64,000 nucleotides of DNA from an uncultured Bacilli bacterium (GCA_934096585.1 CAKOMG010000001.1:186001-250000); one strand, 5' to 3'; positions 43,759 through 52,938 are shown, counted from the stretch's first letter. The notes: generated from the sequence alone by a model not told the origin. Translations and numbers: made by a program.

Positions 43759-45112
43759 CATTCTTTAATAATTCTTTTGTTTTTTTAGCGTTATCTCGCA
43801 TTTTTCCAATATAAGAACTATATTTATCAGTAAACAAAGTAATGATGGATTCATTTACTTTTTCAACGGAATCAAATACATTATCATAATTTACTTCTTT
43901 AATGGAACTAGGTAATTGATTTTTTATATCTTTTAGTTCCACCAAAATACCATCTAAAATATCTACTACTTTTTGGTATGTGCTTTTTGCTAGTTCTTCT
44001 TGCGTTTCTAATGCTTCTTTTAAAAATTTATATTCATTTTTAATTACCAATAATTTTCCAAGTTCATATTGATATGTGAATAATGAATCATTTTTAGCTT
44101 GATCAACTATCTTTTTTTGTTTTAAATAATCAATTTTTTTATTATTTACGGCACTTAGTGCTTGTTGATAAAGTGATTCATCATCTAAAAAATATTGAAT
44201 AAATGCATCTTCAACGTTTTTATATGCTTCTAAAAACGAATTGTATAATTCATTATATTTATCAACTAACAAAATATATGTTTGATCTAACTCGTTAACT
44301 AGGTTATCAATGTATTGTTCAATTTGTGCTTCAAAATAGTCATTCTTAAACTCAATATACAATTCCTCAAGTCTTGTACTTGTAAGGTTTGATACTTCTT
44401 TATTATATAAACTTATTTTATTAACTAATTCATTGTAAGATAATTCATCTATATTGATGTATGGATAAACACTCTTTACAAATAACTTAATACTCTCTAT
44501 CGATGCACCAACATTAAAATTTATAGACATGTCTAAATTTTTGTTGGTTTTAATTTCAGTTAAACTATTATTAATAATGTTTGTTAATTCTTGATTAATT
44601 TCTTCCGTTTCAGAACTCACTGCAACATTCATTTTATTTTCACTACTATTAACATCTAAATAACCTGTTTTAAGTTCTAAATCAATAAGCATATTTAAAA
44701 CTTCGTCTATTTTTTTATTTTCTAATTCTTCATCTAAAACAAGCATTTTTCCTTCATCATTTAGCCCCCTAATTGAGGTCACATTATTGTTTTCATCAAC
44801 AGTCATTTCAATGCTAGGGTTAACATCAATTTGAACTATAGCTTGATATTTAGGTTTTTCGGTAGGCTTTGGACTCAATATTAAAATGGCGCCAATTATT
44901 GCAATTAGCAATAAGCAAGCAAATGAAGAAATTAATGATATTTTTTTAAATGACCAAGATCCAAATGACTTATGTTTTTTTTCATAATTTTGTTCAAAAT
45001 TATTATTAAATCCTAAATTATTGAATACTCTTTTGCGTAAATTTTCACTTGGTTTTGAGTCAGAAAATTCATTAATTAAACTTTTTTTTATATCCTTTTC
45101 TATTTTACTCAT
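43754..45112 (-). CDS. RsgI-like anti-sigma factor with a self-cleaving SEAL-type domain
   Basis: The product is 452 residues from ATG 45112, overlapping the sigma stop by 8 nt (ATGAGTAA). The cytoplasmic N-terminus is short (about 55 residues, no zinc-binding HxxxCxxC). One membrane helix (about 57-80) follows. Directly outside is the domain with QIDVNPSIEMTVDENN, the Asn-Pro motif (Asn98-Pro99) where RsgI-type anti-sigma factors cut themselves before regulated proteolysis. The remaining 330 residues are acidic and largely coiled-coil-like. The partner is an ECF-type sigma, not a SigI-type one. The lipoprotein encoded upstream is colinear with its outer part. Confidence 0.8.
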   Translation of the reverse strand: MSKIEKDIKKSLINEFSDSKPSENLRKRVFNNLGFNNNFEQNYEKKHKSFGSWSFKKISLISSFACLLLIAIIGAILILSPKPTEKPKYQAIVQIDVNPSIEMTVDENNNVTSIRGLNDEGKMLVLDEELENKKIDEVLNMLIDLELKTGYLDVNSSENKMNVAVSSETEEINQELTNIINNSLTEIKTNKNLDMSINFNVGASIESIKLFVKSVYPYINIDELSYNELVNKISLYNKEVSNLTSTRLEELYIEFKNDYFEAQIEQYIDNLVNELDQTYILLVDKYNELYNSFLEAYKNVEDAFIQYFLDDESLYQQALSAVNNKKIDYLKQKKIVDQAKNDSLFTYQYELGKLLVIKNEYKFLKEALETQEELAKSTYQKVVDILDGILVELKDIKNQLPSSIKEVNYDNVFDSVEKVNESIITLFTDKYSSYIGKMRDNAKKTKELLKNE

Positions 45113-45608
45113 TTTCAATACCTCTTCTCAATTTGTCAATTCCATCATAATATAATCCTTGAATTTGACCAATTGTTTTATTTGTCATTTTTGCAATTTC
45201 TTTAAAGCTATAATTATAAATAAATTTAAGTATCATGATTTGCTTTGTTTCTTCATCTAAAAAGCTATTAAATAAATAAATCATTTCGTTGTGATTGGAA
45301 TTATCTGATTTAGTTGTTGAAACAATTTCATCGTCTGAAATAACATTTTTATTCTTATCACGAGTAACATAGTTATTTGCGGTATTCCTAGCTATCATGC
45401 TAATCCATTCTTTTAGTTTGCCCGTTTCCTCATAACTGTCAATACTGTGATAAATTTTATTGAAGACATCTATAGTAATGTCTTCTGCATCTTCCCTTCT
45501 TCTTGTATATGAATATGCAATGTGGAAAACTAACTTTACATAATCATCATATAATTTTTGGAAAGCTTCTTCATCTTTATTTTTTAATCTCATTAAAAAA
45601 CTATCCAT
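45105..45608 (-). CDS. ECF-type RNA polymerase sigma factor
   Basis: The product is 167 residues. Region 2 spans about 10-80 (AFQKLYDDYVKLVFHIAYSYT, then DAEDITIDVFNKIY and KEWISMIARNTANNYV). Region 4 spans about 110-165, with the helix-turn-helix YSFKEIAKMTNKTIGQIQG. It ends in the overlap with the anti-sigma gene. The region upstream of the start has GAAAGG unusually far away (13 nt), so the ribosome site is weak. It probably controls its own operon and the upstream lipoprotein gene; the promoter pattern could not be recognised by eye. Confidence 0.92.
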   Translation of the reverse strand: MDSFLMRLKNKDEEAFQKLYDDYVKLVFHIAYSYTRRREDAEDITIDVFNKIYHSIDSYEETGKLKEWISMIARNTANNYVTRDKNKNVISDDEIVSTTKSDNSNHNEMIYLFNSFLDEETKQIMILKFIYNYSFKEIAKMTNKTIGQIQGLYYDGIDKLRRGIENE

Positions 45609-45726
45609 TGCTCTAAAGAAATCCTTTCATTAAACATAACACATTTTTTTACGTTTTTATTCTCAAAATGAGTAAAATAATCAATTAATTATAACACTTT
45701 ATATTTATTATAGCAAGAAACAATTA

Positions 45727-45752
45727 TACCCCATCTTGTTAAAGATGGGGTA
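45727..45752. terminator. perfect 11-bp hairpin between the lipoprotein and sigma genes
   Basis: TACCCCATCTT / AAGATGGGGTA with a GTTA loop. This is the most GC-rich stem in the neighbourhood. On the minus strand the following bases (TAATTG) are a poor T tract, so it may end most but not all lipoprotein transcripts, or protect the 3' end. Confidence 0.65.
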
Positions 45753-45759
45753 TAGATTT

Positions 45760-46986
45760 TTATTTAGCTTCTTCTTTATTTAAGATTGATTGTTTTAAAG
45801 CTTCTTTTTTAGCTTTTAAATCTGCTTCTGCTTTTTCAATATCTTCTTTATGAGCAGCTTCAAACTTAGCAAAGAATTCATCCTTAGTTTTATTCATTGC
45901 TTGTTCTAATTCTTTTGCTTTCTTTGTCAATTCTTCTTCAAAGTTTAAGTTCTTTAACATTTCATCAACGCTAGCAAAGCCTTCTTCAGCTGATTTCATT
46001 TTTTCAATTACATAATCAAAACTCTTTATAGCAGCATCACCAGCAGCGATATATGCAGCTTCTAATTTATTATAAGCTTCTTCTAGATCTTTTAATTTAA
46101 GTTCAGCTTGAATTTTAACATTTCCAACTTCAAGACTTGCAACATAACTTCTTTGTTCAAGATATTTTACTTTTGCTTCTCTTAAGGCAACTAATGCTTG
46201 TTGATATGCAGAATTTGGAGAAATTAAAGTTTCATATTTAGTATTTTCTAATTCAGTAATTGCTTTACGATATAATGCTAAAGCTGATGAATATCCAGTA
46301 TAAGCAAGTTGATATAAAGCACCTAAATCTTTAATAACAGCAGCTGTTGCTTCTTTTTCAGCAAAGCTAATTTCATATTCTTTTGCTTCAAAATATAATT
46401 TCTTCATATCTTCAGAAATTAATAATGCTGTTTCCATTCTACTTACTTTTAAAGCTTGTAATAATTCTTCTTCAGTCATCGCATTAACTTCTTCTTCAGT
46501 GAATGATGAGTTATTTAAAACTAATAATTTAAGTTCAGCAATTGCTAATGCTTTACCTTTACTAACCAATGCTTTAATACCACTATCATCTAAAGCTTTT
46601 TGAGCTGTATTAACTAAATCAGTTGCTAACTTTTTAGCGTATTCTGAATCACCTGAAACTGAAATACTGATTTGATTTGACGAAATTGTTGTATCGCTTT
46701 TAACTATATATCCTGTTTCAGTGCATAAACTCATAATAATTTTTGTTGCCTCATTAACATCTTTTCCAACAATTGCTTCACCAGCAATTATGATACTACC
46801 ATCATCATTTAGTGCTGAGCAAGAAACTACTTTTTTATCAGCATCAACCATTAATTCAATACTTGGGTTAACATCTACAGTAACTCTTGATAATTCGCCT
46901 TTTTCTTGCTTATTACATCCAACAAGAACTAAAGTGCACATTAATAACATTACAACAACTAAAATACTTTTAAATAATCTTTTCAT
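45760..46986 (-). CDS. lipoprotein paralogue of the anti-sigma extracellular part (SEAL-type domain plus coiled coil)
   Basis: The product is 408 residues with lipobox LVGC (Cys24), so it is lipid-anchored outside with no cytoplasmic part. Soon after the anchor comes VTVDVNPSIELMVDADKK with Asn40-Pro41, the same Asn-Pro cleavage motif as in the anti-sigma factor, followed by matching ALNDDG (GLNDEG there). The similarity continues colinearly into the helical region (SAYQQALVALREAKVKYLEQ here, SLYQQALSAVNNKKIDYLKQ there). The C-terminal third is a Lys/Glu-rich coiled coil. I infer a paralogue that senses, competes with or buffers the same signal. AAAAAGGAG precedes the ATG. Confidence 0.8.
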   Translation of the reverse strand: MKRLFKSILVVVMLLMCTLVLVGCNKQEKGELSRVTVDVNPSIELMVDADKKVVSCSALNDDGSIIIAGEAIVGKDVNEATKIIMSLCTETGYIVKSDTTISSNQISISVSGDSEYAKKLATDLVNTAQKALDDSGIKALVSKGKALAIAELKLLVLNNSSFTEEEVNAMTEEELLQALKVSRMETALLISEDMKKLYFEAKEYEISFAEKEATAAVIKDLGALYQLAYTGYSSALALYRKAITELENTKYETLISPNSAYQQALVALREAKVKYLEQRSYVASLEVGNVKIQAELKLKDLEEAYNKLEAAYIAAGDAAIKSFDYVIEKMKSAEEGFASVDEMLKNLNFEEELTKKAKELEQAMNKTKDEFFAKFEAAHKEDIEKAEADLKAKKEALKQSILNKEEAK

Positions 46987-47012
46987 GTATAACTCCTTTT
47001 TATTTTTTTAAT

Positions 47013-47039
47013 AAATAGCCATTTTAGTTTTGGCTATTT
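47013..47039. promoter_or_regulatory. leader hairpin of the SEAL-type lipoprotein gene
   Basis: Perfect 9-bp stem AAATAGCCA / TGGCTATTT with a 9-nt loop, 27 nt before the ATG at 46986, followed on the minus strand by an A-rich run and the ribosome site. It has no T tract in the direction of the gene, so it is more likely a leader structure than a terminator. From 47040 to 47229 the sequence is very T-rich on the plus strand and I see only a possible TATAAT near 47053. Confidence 0.5.
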
Positions 47040-47229
47040 ACTTTCTTTACATTATACATAACCCTAAATTATGAATTTTTATTCTTAATTTTTTTATTTT
47101 TTTTATTTTTTTATTTAAACTATTTATTTTATTTAAACAATTTTTTCCTACACAATAATTAAAAGCAATTATTCATAACTTTATTTTTTAAAAAAATATT
47201 AAAACTTTGATAGTTTGTAAGGGTCAGTT

Positions 47230-47687
47230 TTTTTGGATAACTCATTACAATTAAATTATGCCCTACTGTAATATTAGCATGATATGGGAGATGAATATGG
47301 TTAAACTCATTAAAATGAAAGCCACAGTTTCTATAAAATAGCGATCTTTTCTTTCTATATCATCTAGAAAAAAGTTTATTTCTAAGATGATAATTTTGTT
47401 CATTTCTTTCATTAATTCTAGATTTTTAGTGCCATAGCCTTTCCACCTATATTCTTTACAAATAGCAAAATGTTCAACATAAATATATTTCTTAAACTCC
47501 CAATATAATATAATTCCTACGAATTTTTCTTCATCGTATATCATACCATAATGATATTTTTCATTGTTATTAATTGTATTTTGAGATGATTATTCTCTTT
47601 GTTCATGAAATGGAAATGCTTGTTTATATAGATTTGTAGCTTCTAAATGATCATTTTTTTAAAGTTTTTTAATTCTTGAATTTGCAT
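47230..47687 (-). pseudogene. GNAT acetyltransferase pseudogene
   Basis: Starting at ATG 47687 (MQIQELKN) the frame breaks several times. The pieces recover a GNAT protein: YKQAFPFHEQRE, then YHYGMIYDEEKFVGIILYWE, then the acetyl-CoA loop AICKEYRWKGYGTKNLE. After one more shift near 47340 comes the typical end FYRNCGFHFNEFNHIHLPYH...LIVMSYPKKL. At least two frameshifts and one stop are present. The 93-codon open piece (47544-47263) is only the middle, with a frameshifted tail. Confidence 0.8.
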
Positions 47688-47708
47688 TATTGTAGCCCTT
47701 TTAAAAAA

Positions 47709-47727
47709 AAGGATATTAATAATCCTT
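47709..47727 (-). terminator. terminator after the YwaF-like gene
   Basis: A short stem AAGGAT / ATCCTT with a 7-nt loop, followed by TTTTTTTT on the minus strand. Confidence 0.65.
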
Positions 47728-47737
47728 CTTATTGTCT

Positions 47738-48478
47738 TTATTTTATTAATTGGAATACTTCTTTTAAACTACAATTATTCTTTTTCTTTTCGAATATAAC
47801 TAAAAAGACAAAATGAGCAACCATAATCATAATATCAGTTATATACCAAGAAGATAAAATTGGGAAAGCTTTAATGAACGGTTCTTTAATTTGCATTGCT
47901 TTTTTAAATCCTAAAGCGTCATATTCTAATACACCAATTGTCATCATAAAGCACATTCCAAGGGGAACATAATACCATTTTTTAATTGACGGATTCATGT
48001 ACCCTAACACAATTGCAAGTACAATCATATAAAACATTAATGTATGATGTAATAATCCAGTAATTGATCTAATATCAAAAAATGATTGCGAATCTAAAAA
48101 ATCAGGATAAAACATTGTAACTAAACCGCCAACCAATCCAATATATCCAATCGAATGTAAAACATAATTATCTCTTTTACCACATATTAGTGTTACAGAT
48201 AAAATTAAAGAACTCATTCCACAAAAAGAATTAGGGATTACATTTATCCATGAATATCCTTCTCTATGATTAATAACTACATCTGTATAAGTTACTGAAA
48301 TTCTATTGGCAAGTATAAAAACAAGCCAAATAATACCTCCTATTTTCATAATTAAATCAATGTGTTTTTCATCTAATTGTTTCTTTTTTAATAATATAGA
48401 ACTACTAATTATTAATGATAAAGCAATAACTAAAAATATAATATGGCCAACACCAAATACACCACTTAATATTAACAT
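47738..48478 (-). CDS. YwaF/TMEM164-like membrane protein (copy A)
   Basis: The product is 246 residues with seven predicted helices. The pattern NSFCGMSSLILSVTLICGKRDN, then IGLVGGLVTMFYPDF and LLHHTLMFYMIVLAIV, matches the YwaF/TIGR02206 family to which TMEM164 belongs. In the eukaryotic member a Cys and a His are proposed acyl-transfer residues; the equivalent Cys and His are present here. The bacterial role is not established. It lies 17 nt downstream of a divergent relative, copy B. Confidence 0.7.
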   Translation of the reverse strand: MLILSGVFGVGHIIFLVIALSLIISSSILLKKKQLDEKHIDLIMKIGGIIWLVFILANRISVTYTDVVINHREGYSWINVIPNSFCGMSSLILSVTLICGKRDNYVLHSIGYIGLVGGLVTMFYPDFLDSQSFFDIRSITGLLHHTLMFYMIVLAIVLGYMNPSIKKWYYVPLGMCFMMTIGVLEYDALGFKKAMQIKEPFIKAFPILSSWYITDIMIMVAHFVFLVIFEKKKNNCSLKEVFQLIK

Positions 48479-48495
48479 TTTCTTTTCCTTTCTTA

Positions 48496-49365
48496 TTATA
48501 TAGAATTATTTATATCTTCTTCTTTTTTTATAAATTTCAGTTTAAGCATTTCTATATCGCTTTTCATATGATCTTTTTCAAATGGTAAATACATTACTAA
48601 CCCTAATAAATTTATAAAGATAAAAGCGGGAATAACCATCCAAATAATTGGCCAATACATTTCTTGGCCTTTGAGTTCTCCAAATGGAACTGTTCTAAAT
48701 GCCTTAGGAACAAAAAAATCAATAAATGGTTTAAACGCATCAAATGCGGGAGTAGGCCCAAAAATAAAGGAAGTATTACGATATGAGCGATCAAACAATA
48801 AATTAATATCTGCTTTAACAAGCCCTGTTGCCATCAAAATAATTTCATTGAATAAAATAATAATTAATACTTCAAAGAAAGTAAATGGAACTCTCCAAAG
48901 CCTATGATAATCTAAAGTATGGAATCCACACTTAACCATAAGAATAGCTCCTAACACAAGTACAAAATGACAATAGTAACATCTAATGGTTTCAAAAGAA
49001 AAGACACCATGATTAATTGCAGGTCCTGGATATATTAATGCTCCTATACCGCCAAATATGCCAAAGCAATACATATAATCTTTCCATTTATTGCTTTTAA
49101 CAAAAAATAGCCAAGGAAATATGAGTGTTGAAACAGCACAAATGTTTTCAAAAGAAACCTTTCTTAAAGAATAAGGTAAATCATCATAATATTCTTTATC
49201 TATTAGTTTTAAAAAATGCAAGATAAATCCCGATAATAAAAGTCCAAAAATAAAATATTTTTGGAACTTTTTTTCTTTTTTACTTATAAAAATTGTTAGC
49301 ACAACTATCAAGGTTAATGCAACAATAATATACATAAAATAATAAACATTTCCAATTTTAATCAT
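48496..49365 (-). CDS. YwaF/TMEM164-like membrane protein (copy B)
   Basis: The product is 289 residues with seven to eight helices. Corresponding marks are ENICAVSTLIFPWLF, FGIFGGIGALIYPGP and RCYYCHFVLVLGAILM. It keeps the same order of Asn-x-x-Cys, GGxxxxxYP and His features as copy A but is otherwise divergent, and it has a longer loop before the last helices. TTAGGTAG precedes the ATG. The two genes form a unit, suggesting a heteromeric membrane enzyme or transporter; that is inference. Confidence 0.7.
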   Translation of the reverse strand: MIKIGNVYYFMYIIVALTLIVVLTIFISKKEKKFQKYFIFGLLLSGFILHFLKLIDKEYYDDLPYSLRKVSFENICAVSTLIFPWLFFVKSNKWKDYMYCFGIFGGIGALIYPGPAINHGVFSFETIRCYYCHFVLVLGAILMVKCGFHTLDYHRLWRVPFTFFEVLIIILFNEIILMATGLVKADINLLFDRSYRNTSFIFGPTPAFDAFKPFIDFFVPKAFRTVPFGELKGQEMYWPIIWMVIPAFIFINLLGLVMYLPFEKDHMKSDIEMLKLKFIKKEEDINNSI

Positions 49366-49427
49366 ATTCTACCTAATTTACATCAAATATTTTATCATAA
49401 TTTGGGTTAAAAGTCAATTAAGCTTAA

Positions 49428-50300
49428 CTAGACAGAATCTGAAAAATGTCTATTAATTAATGAATTAATATTTTTATTTACTGTTTCTTCAACATCTAAT
49501 GTATAGTATGAAAATAATAAACCAATATTAATTGCTTCTTCAAGATTTAATTTTTGAGAAAGTCCATAGATTACACCAGATAGCAATGCATCTCCTGCTC
49601 CTGTTGTACTAACAATCTTTTCTTTTTTTACTGGGTTATACTCTTTAACACTATCATTGTGGTAATACAATATACTTTTATTTCCTGATGTTTTAATTAG
49701 ATGAAGTGGTTTTTTACTTTCTAGATATTTTCTTAAATGATTATATTCTGCTTCGTTAGTTTTTAATAAATATATTTTATCAAGATAGTCTATAATCTTT
49801 TCCGATTTAATTAAGCTTACTGTATCAACTATAATTTTCACTTTTAAATTTTCAAACAAAAACCTAAGTGTATTTTTATTCAAATTCGTATCTAAAATTA
49901 TAAAATCAAAAGTATTTAGAAATTCTATTTTTTTACTTAAATAATTTATTTCTATTAAATTAATTATATCCGTATTAACAATTGCATATTCCATATTACC
50001 ATTTTTATTGTTAATAGCAAAATATGTGGAAGTTGGATAATCACTCGAGTTTAATGGCATCATTATTTTAACATTTAATTCTTCTAACTCTTTCTTATAT
50101 AATATACCATAGTAATCATTACCAATAGCCGTTATAAAAGTAACATCCAAATTCATTCTTCCTAAGTTTTCAACAATGTTTCTAGCAACACCTCCTGGGT
50201 TCACTTTAATAGTTCCTGGATGTGATTCCCCTCTAATTAAATCATATTTACTTTTTCCTATATAATCAATATTTAAAGATCCTATAACACAAATTTTCAT
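49428..50300 (-). CDS. PfkB-family kinase, probably pseudouridine kinase
   Basis: The product is 290 residues, ribokinase fold. The start MKICVIGSLNIDYIGKSK, GESHPGTIKVNPGGVARNIVEN (substrate lid and binding) and the catalytic anion-hole motif STTGAGDALLSGVIYG near residue 235 are intact. The GExxPG...PGGVxRN pattern is that of pseudouridine kinases (PsuK) rather than fructokinases. No pseudouridine-5'-phosphate glycosidase gene is next to it, which would normally complete the pathway. Confidence 0.8.
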   Translation of the reverse strand: MKICVIGSLNIDYIGKSKYDLIRGESHPGTIKVNPGGVARNIVENLGRMNLDVTFITAIGNDYYGILYKKELEELNVKIMMPLNSSDYPTSTYFAINNKNGNMEYAIVNTDIINLIEINYLSKKIEFLNTFDFIILDTNLNKNTLRFLFENLKVKIIVDTVSLIKSEKIIDYLDKIYLLKTNEAEYNHLRKYLESKKPLHLIKTSGNKSILYYHNDSVKEYNPVKKEKIVSTTGAGDALLSGVIYGLSQKLNLEEAINIGLLFSYYTLDVEETVNKNINSLINRHFSDSV

Positions 50301-50347
50301 TTTAATACCTCTTTTTTATTATGTACTTTTAAAACTAAATTTATTCT

Positions 50348-51361
50348 TTAAATATTTTTCTCTTTCTTATTATATATAGGTTTTAGAATTAACTTAATTA
50401 AAGATGAAAGTAATACACTTATCAATAAAGCAACAATAATAGATACTAATTGATACACTGTATTGTTAAAGTCTATGTTTATAAGTTTTAGAATTTTAGA
50501 CAAGTTTTCTTTAACTTTCTCATGAGTTAAATATATTTCTAAAGTATATCTACCTAAATAGCTTATTACTTTATTTAAGAAAATTAAATGACAAGAATTA
50601 AATTTATATAGAAATGTTAAAACAAAAATAATTGTAAAAGTTAAAGGAACATAAAATAAATTCTTAACCCCTAAAGTATTCTTAAATATTATGTATATTA
50701 CAAGTGTAATAATATTAACAGCTATTATACTTATTAAATGTTTTGTTTTGATTTCTTTATTGTCATACACTAGTTTTCCCATAAAACACCCAATAAAGAA
50801 AATTGGAATTCTTAATGCAAAAATTCGTAAATGAGGACAAAAAATAATTAAAGCAAGCATCAATAATAATATAGTACTTAAGAAAACTATTTTTAAAGAT
50901 ATTTTATTTTTCTTTCCAAAATAAATTTTATAAAATAACGGATAAATTAGATAAAAAACTAAAATAGCAGCTAAAAACCATGGCGAGTTTCCTAATCCAT
51001 TAATCCAAAAATCTAACATTGTATAATTGAGAAAGAACTGAGATAAATTATATTCTTTTATTATGTTAAAATATGTAAAAACTATTCCATAAAAGATTAA
51101 ATAATATGGTAATACTCTTATTAATCTATGGCCATAAAATGTTAAAGTATTATCATTTTTAGTATAAGCAAAGTAGAGACTTACTCCTGACAAAAAGAAA
51201 AATATTTCTACACCAATATCCATATGTGCTTTTACTATATTAATAGTATTATTTTTAATCACAAAATCACTATGATAAAACACTATCATTAGTATGGCTA
51301 TTCCATAGATAAATTGTCTTGCTTTACTAACATCCCTTGCTTCTAGAATTTTTTTATTCAT
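50348..51361 (-). CDS. acyltransferase family 3 membrane protein
   Basis: The product is 337 residues from ATG 51361, overlapping the end of nnr by 8 nt; the longer frame from 51415 lies inside nnr. About ten helices. The N-terminal FIYGIAILMIVFYHSDF supplies the His of the family, followed by IGVEIFFFLSGVSLYF and YGHRLIRVLPYYLIFY. Such enzymes O-acetylate surface or extracellular sugars. No glycan operon is adjacent, so the target is unknown. Confidence 0.85.
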   Translation of the reverse strand: MNKKILEARDVSKARQFIYGIAILMIVFYHSDFVIKNNTINIVKAHMDIGVEIFFFLSGVSLYFAYTKNDNTLTFYGHRLIRVLPYYLIFYGIVFTYFNIIKEYNLSQFFLNYTMLDFWINGLGNSPWFLAAILVFYLIYPLFYKIYFGKKNKISLKIVFLSTILLLMLALIIFCPHLRIFALRIPIFFIGCFMGKLVYDNKEIKTKHLISIIAVNIITLVIYIIFKNTLGVKNLFYVPLTFTIIFVLTFLYKFNSCHLIFLNKVISYLGRYTLEIYLTHEKVKENLSKILKLINIDFNNTVYQLVSIIVALLISVLLSSLIKLILKPIYNKKEKNI

Positions 51362-52856
51362 CGTCCAAATCCTTAATTTGTTTAATAGCTTTATAAATAT
51401 GATTAACTGTATCACTTGCTATCATTGAAATATCACCATATTCTTCTTGTGCTAGTTCTCCAGCTAAGCCATTTACATAGGCTCCAGCTGCAACAGCAAG
51501 CAATATATTTTGATGATTATAACCCAGTATTCCTGATATAATTCCTGATAATACATCACCACTTCCAGCCGTCGCCATGCCTGGACATCCCCTATCAACA
51601 ATATAAACATTATTTCCATCAGTGATGATTGTGGATGGACCTTTTAACAATAATGTTACTTTATATTTACTTGCATATTCTTTTGCATATTTAATTGGGT
51701 TAACATTTATTTCTTCAATTGATAGTTTTGTGAGTCTTGAGAATTCCATCATATGTGGTGTTAAAACAACATTACACTTTTTGTTTTTTAAATAATAATC
51801 ATCAAGAATTGATAGTGCATTTAATCCATCCGCATCAATTAATAAAGTATGTTCATAGTTTTCTAGAATATATTTAATAATTTCTTTAGTATCGGACGCA
51901 TTAGTTATTCCCATTCCAAAAGCTATTACTTTATATTTTTTTATTATGTCATCAATTAGTTCTTTATTAAATTTTATATGTCCATCTACTTCTTCCATTG
52001 GCATAATAGTCGATTCCAGTGATGCAGGTATTACAAACTGAACTAATGATTTAGGTACAGCAACACTCACAATACCAGCTCCCGACCTCATACAAGCATT
52101 AGCCATTGATGCAAGTCTGATCGCACCACTATAATTAATAGAACCACCAATTAAAGCAACGTATGAATATGTGGATTTATTAGAATAATTTTTACGTTTT
52201 GAAAAAATTTCTTTTAAATCTTTTGCTTCTACTAAATAATAAGGTTCATTAACTAATTTTATTCCAATTTCTCTATTTATTTTTTCTTTCATTACGTCTT
52301 TTGCTTGATTTAAAAAATGTCCTGACTTATAGTATCCTATAGAAATTGTTAAAGCAGAATGAACACAGTTTATGGCTAAACCACTATCACCATTTAAACC
52401 GCTATTTATATCAACAGATATAACTGTTTTATTACTATTATTAATTAACTTAACAACTGAATTTAATTCCTCATTTAATTGTCCTTTAAATCCTGTTCCT
52501 AGTATGCAATCAACAATCATATTAAAATTAGAAAATGTTGTTTCTTTATTTATTTTTTGAACTTTTATGTTTTCTTTTTTACATTTATTAAAATAATATA
52601 GTCCATCTTCTGAAAACTTGTCACTTGTTAAAAAGATTGTACATTCATAATTGGCTTCGTGAAGCAATTTAGCAAGAACATATCCATCTCCCGCGTTGTT
52701 TCCACTTCCACAAACAATAGCAATTGGTGAAATCCATTCTACATTTTTAAAAATTTCATACCCTGCTTTGTACATTAATTCTTTGCTTGAAGTTGTTGTT
52801 TTGATTGTATATGCATCACTCATTCGCATATTTTCATTTGATACTACTTTAATCAT
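51354..52856 (-). CDS. nnr: bifunctional NAD(P)H-hydrate epimerase / dehydratase
   Basis: Repairs hydrated NADH and NADPH. The product is 500 residues. The N-terminal epimerase (NnrE-like, 1-210) shows VCGSGNNAGDGYVLAKLL and DCILGTGFKG. The C-terminal ADP-dependent dehydratase (NnrD-like, about 225-495) shows LIDADGLNAL, VLTPHMMEFSRL and the catalytic MATAGSGDVLSGIISG. Both halves look complete. It is divergent from the aldolase gene, and the acyltransferase gene overlaps its 3' end. Confidence 0.95.
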   Translation of the reverse strand: MIKVVSNENMRMSDAYTIKTTTSSKELMYKAGYEIFKNVEWISPIAIVCGSGNNAGDGYVLAKLLHEANYECTIFLTSDKFSEDGLYYFNKCKKENIKVQKINKETTFSNFNMIVDCILGTGFKGQLNEELNSVVKLINNSNKTVISVDINSGLNGDSGLAINCVHSALTISIGYYKSGHFLNQAKDVMKEKINREIGIKLVNEPYYLVEAKDLKEIFSKRKNYSNKSTYSYVALIGGSINYSGAIRLASMANACMRSGAGIVSVAVPKSLVQFVIPASLESTIMPMEEVDGHIKFNKELIDDIIKKYKVIAFGMGITNASDTKEIIKYILENYEHTLLIDADGLNALSILDDYYLKNKKCNVVLTPHMMEFSRLTKLSIEEINVNPIKYAKEYASKYKVTLLLKGPSTIITDGNNVYIVDRGCPGMATAGSGDVLSGIISGILGYNHQNILLAVAAGAYVNGLAGELAQEEYGDISMIASDTVNHIYKAIKQIKDLDDE

Positions 52857-52938
52857 ATATATTCCTTTTCTATTTATATTTTAACATTTTTATTTAAATT
52901 TGTCACTACAAAAAATAATATTAATAAAGTCATTAAAT

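Noticed and set aside
48612..48821. Minus-strand 69-codon frame within the YwaF-like gene
   Set aside because: Overlaps another frame of the same strand in a clear membrane-protein gene; shadow.
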